Assembly: GCA_013329355.1 (NCBI GenBank)
Contig: DUKK01000062.1
Span: 1-5,478 of the forward strand
Reading direction: 5' to 3'
Length of the DNA: 5,478 nucleotides
Source of the DNA: Candidatus Poseidoniaceae archaeon
Lineage (GTDB): Archaea; Thermoplasmatota; Poseidoniia; Poseidoniales; Poseidoniaceae
Part shown: one piece after another, positions 3,199 through 5,478 of the stretch
Position numbering within the stretch: the first letter of the stretch is position 1
How the letters are laid out: every line of letters begins with the position of its first letter
Translations under genes and position numbers: made by a program
Notes under the pieces: model-generated
The model's database searches: none
The model's input: only the letters and a program-made list of their open reading frames with translations
What the model was told of the DNA's origin: nothing

Positions 3199-5478
3199 CT
3201 GCTGTTTGAGGCTGTCGTTTTGCTGTTACTGGTCGGTATTCCGTCCAGTATCTCAACTTGGCAGTTGCGACGCGCACGAAAACTTTCATCGTTGGTTCAA
3301 GCAGCGTTAATCGGTGCGCCAGTTATTGATTCAATTATCGGCTTTTGGCTGTTTGAGTTACTGGGTGTAAGCGGCTTATCACTGTGGGTTGGTGCTTTAT
3401 GCATTGGCATAATTAGTCATATTCTAGCTCAGCCGCTATTAGTTCCACAGCGGCTAATCATGTGGCGGTTGGCCAAAGAGAACATTTTACGCAGAAAGCG
3501 ACAAGCAGCACTCCTAATGGCAGGATTAGTTATTGCGTCAGCAATAATCAGTTCGTCATTAGTCGTTGGCGATTCCTTAGATGCGACTATTACCAACGAA
3601 GTCGAAGGTTCATGGGGTGAGACGGATGTCACGCTGTCAGGATTTGACTTCTCGACAGGCGAGCGCGTTGTTATTAGTGAGAATGTCGCAGACGGCCTAT
3701 GGTCCGAGATATCTTCAGACGGCTCACTGAGTGAGATTATTGACGGGCAACAGCAGGGTATAATTAGCGCAGTTTCGATTGCCGTAACGAGTGGTAAATC
3801 TTTGCCAGCAGTAACCTGGGCAGCGATGAATTCCACCATTGATAGCGAAGCAGTGTGGCCAAAAATCGGTGGAGAAAGCGGCATTAGATTCATTGATATT
3901 GCTGAGGTTAACAGACTTGAAGGAAATCCTAACATTGTCATTAACAAGGTGTTAGCTGATGAATTAAACATTAATCAGGGCGATAATGTCGAGGTCGGTT
4001 ACTATGTCACGGAAGACAATACAAGGGAACGTGTTGAACAGACTTTTTCGGTTTTCAAGGTGATAAATAACGCCGGAATGGGTAGTTTAGCGGGTACGCA
4101 GTCGCCAGCAATATTCAGTGACTTACTCACTGCTCAGTTGCTTCAGAAAATGCCCAATCAAGTCAATACAGTGTACTATGCTGTGGGTGACAAACACGAT
4201 AATGAAAACGCTATTCAACCAATTCTTACCAATCTAGGCGAGTTACTGAATAATACTCTCACTGCTGAAGATGTTGGGCTAAACTTGGAATATCAGGAGG
4301 CTGCAAACTCAGTTACATTGTCTTCTGAACAAGGTATTGGACGCATCGCCGGAGAAGATGTTGTGGCATTGAGGGAAAACCTCTCAATGTTAATTCCAAA
4401 TACCTCCATGCTTGAAGTTCTGCAGGTTCCGCTTATCGAGGTCGACTATGATGATGAGCAGATTTTGACGCTTGCTTCGGGGCAGGTTACCGATTTGCTA
4501 ATTGGTAATCGCTCATTATGGCATTTTGCTGATGGTGGTTTTGGTTACCAGATTAACGGCGATGGTGACGCGTGGCTTTGGCAAGTTGATGACAATGAAC
4601 GAATCAACGGATTCACCATGAGTGAAAACGGTAGCTTCGGCGCAGTTGCCTACACTGGTGGTATTGTTATTGGCAGTGAGCAAGATCTCGATAATCAGTT
4701 TTGGGCAGAATATGAATCCAGTGGTGAAATAGAGGACATTGCGTTTGGACCTGATGGTTGGTGGGCCATTGAATCACAAATTGATGAATTAACCTTGCAT
4801 CAGTTTTCACTTGACCTAGTAAAAAATGAAAATAAAGTGTTAGATATTTCACTACCGTCTACCATATTGTCGATTGAGTTAATCGCGGAAGACAAACTCT
4901 ACTTATCTGTTGAAGGCCTACTAAATATCAACCGATACGTATCTAATAATTTGTCATTACAAAGTGGTTTCAGTCATTGGCAAGATGGCGAATATTGGCC
5001 CGTGCAGGCTGAAATCGAGCCTGCAGGATACCAAGCATGTAATGGTCAATCCGTCGTATATTCAAACCATTTTGGCAACTGGTGTACCTATGATTTAGGC
5101 ATACTAAGGTTTGGCCCGAACGCTATTGAAACCATTCGTCTGCCAGTATTATCTTCAGCAGGGGGCTTTGGCGAGTTACCTCAGTTATTCCTGTCATTTG
5201 GCGGTGGTGAGTCTCCAGTTAGTGTGACTGATGATCGCGTAATAGTTTCCAATCGGCTCAAAGATTTGAACATGATACAGAATTCCAGTGGCTTGTGGGT
5301 GAAAGGCTTGATTCCCTACGCCTTCGGTAATGATAGTGCTCTCCGTCTATCCTATGACGGCGAATATAGTGATTTGACTGGACTTGAATCCTTGGCCGAG
5401 TTGGATGATGTGGTTCTTGGTTTTGTCTCTCTAGACTATGCTGAGCAATTATCTGCTGCCGGACCAAATGAGCGGTCA
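3199..5478 (+). CDS. FtsX/MacB-type ABC transporter permease with large extracytoplasmic insertion (3' end beyond the window)
   Basis: The frame is open for 760 codons from CTG 3199 to the window edge without a stop; an in-frame TGA sits at 3184. Numbering from that CTG, hydrophobic segments lie at about 2-20, 32-54 and 57-82. The segment AKENILRRKRQAALLMAGLVIASAIISSSLVVGDSLDATI (92-131) follows, the typical basic entry plus first helix of FtsX/MacB permeases. After it comes a periplasmic-core-like region (about 130-410) including SPAIFSDLLTAQLL (302-315), similar to the MacB core's "F-sL--Aq" strand. From about 420 to 715 the chain changes to short strand-rich repeats with Gly/Asp turns and many Trp residues, resembling beta-propeller blades, with Cys614 and Cys629 perhaps forming a disulfide. 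At 738-746 VVLGFVSLDYAEQL resembles a return to the core domain. Remaining helices must lie beyond the window. It pairs with the preceding ATPase. No ATG occurs before residue 88, so the start codon (CTG 3199/3202, or TTG 3220) is unsettled. Substrate unknown. Confidence 0.85.
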   Translation, partial: MLFEAVVLLLLVGIPSSISTWQLRRARKLSSLVQAALIGAPVIDSIIGFWLFELLGVSGLSLWVGALCIGIISHILAQPLLVPQRLIMWRLAKENILRRKRQAALLMAGLVIASAIISSSLVVGDSLDATITNEVEGSWGETDVTLSGFDFSTGERVVISENVADGLWSEISSDGSLSEIIDGQQQGIISAVSIAVTSGKSLPAVTWAAMNSTIDSEAVWPKIGGESGIRFIDIAEVNRLEGNPNIVINKVLADELNINQGDNVEVGYYVTEDNTRERVEQTFSVFKVINNAGMGSLAGTQSPAIFSDLLTAQLLQKMPNQVNTVYYAVGDKHDNENAIQPILTNLGELLNNTLTAEDVGLNLEYQEAANSVTLSSEQGIGRIAGEDVVALRENLSMLIPNTSMLEVLQVPLIEVDYDDEQILTLASGQVTDLLIGNRSLWHFADGGFGYQINGDGDAWLWQVDDNERINGFTMSENGSFGAVAYTGGIVIGSEQDLDNQFWAEYESSGEIEDIAFGPDGWWAIESQIDELTLHQFSLDLVKNENKVLDISLPSTILSIELIAEDKLYLSVEGLLNINRYVSNNLSLQSGFSHWQDGEYWPVQAEIEPAGYQACNGQSVVYSNHFGNWCTYDLGILRFGPNAIETIRLPVLSSAGGFGELPQLFLSFGGGESPVSVTDDRVIVSNRLKDLNMIQNSSGLWVKGLIPYAFGNDSALRLSYDGEYSDLTGLESLAELDDVVLGFVSLDYAEQLSAAGPNERS

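Noticed and set aside
3429..3971. Minus-strand open frame of 180 residues opposite the permease
   Set aside because: Low-complexity Ser/Thr/Pro-rich translation; the plus-strand frame shows the FtsX entry motif and stays open for 760 codons.
1..5478. CRISPR array, insertion sequence or prophage genes
   Set aside because: No regularly spaced repeats, transposase motifs or terminal inverted repeats with flanking duplications were seen; the genes are housekeeping or transport types.

Overview
The window looks like chromosomal DNA of an archaeon, most likely a planktonic Marine Group II / Poseidoniales-type euryarchaeon. The archaeal call rests on a complete Nob1 ribosome-maturation nuclease (PIN domain plus zinc ribbon), a tRNA-Glu without an encoded CCA end, a T-run just after that tRNA, and A/T-rich TATA-like boxes about 25-28 nt before several start codons, as expected for leaderless archaeal transcripts. 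Base composition appears moderate to low in GC. The lineage assignment is an impression from protein style and gene content, not a search result.

Layout. The 5' part of an FAD/NAD(P)-dependent oxidoreductase reads leftward off the start of the window (minus strand). A gene-free stretch of about 280 bases follows. It contains a strong hairpin whose arm repeats the 3' end of the adjacent tRNA. Then come tRNA-Glu(UUC) and a YqaA/DedA-type (VTT) membrane protein, both on the minus strand. A plus-strand nob1 gene begins close to the membrane-protein start and runs into a convergent tatA gene with no base between the two stop codons. Upstream of tatA, on the same strand, lies a small MoaD/ThiS-type sulfur-carrier protein ending in Gly-Gly. 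Divergent from it is a two-gene ABC transporter unit: a MacB/LolD-type ATPase and a very large FtsX/MacB-type permease that runs off the right edge.

How the parts work together. The ATPase and permease form one operon, with the ribosome-binding site of the second gene inside the end of the first. The permease is unusual in three ways: no ATG near its apparent beginning (CTG behind a strong Shine-Dalgarno looks best), an N-terminal extension of about three membrane segments before the usual first FtsX helix, and a long extracytoplasmic insertion of about 300 residues that looks like beta-propeller blades. The carrier protein and TatA may be co-transcribed. A molybdenum-cofactor link with Tat export is conceivable but not shown. 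The remaining genes are core housekeeping (Nob1, tRNA-Glu) or general membrane and redox functions. I see no mobile element, CRISPR array or complete novel defence system. The most novel-looking item is the permease.
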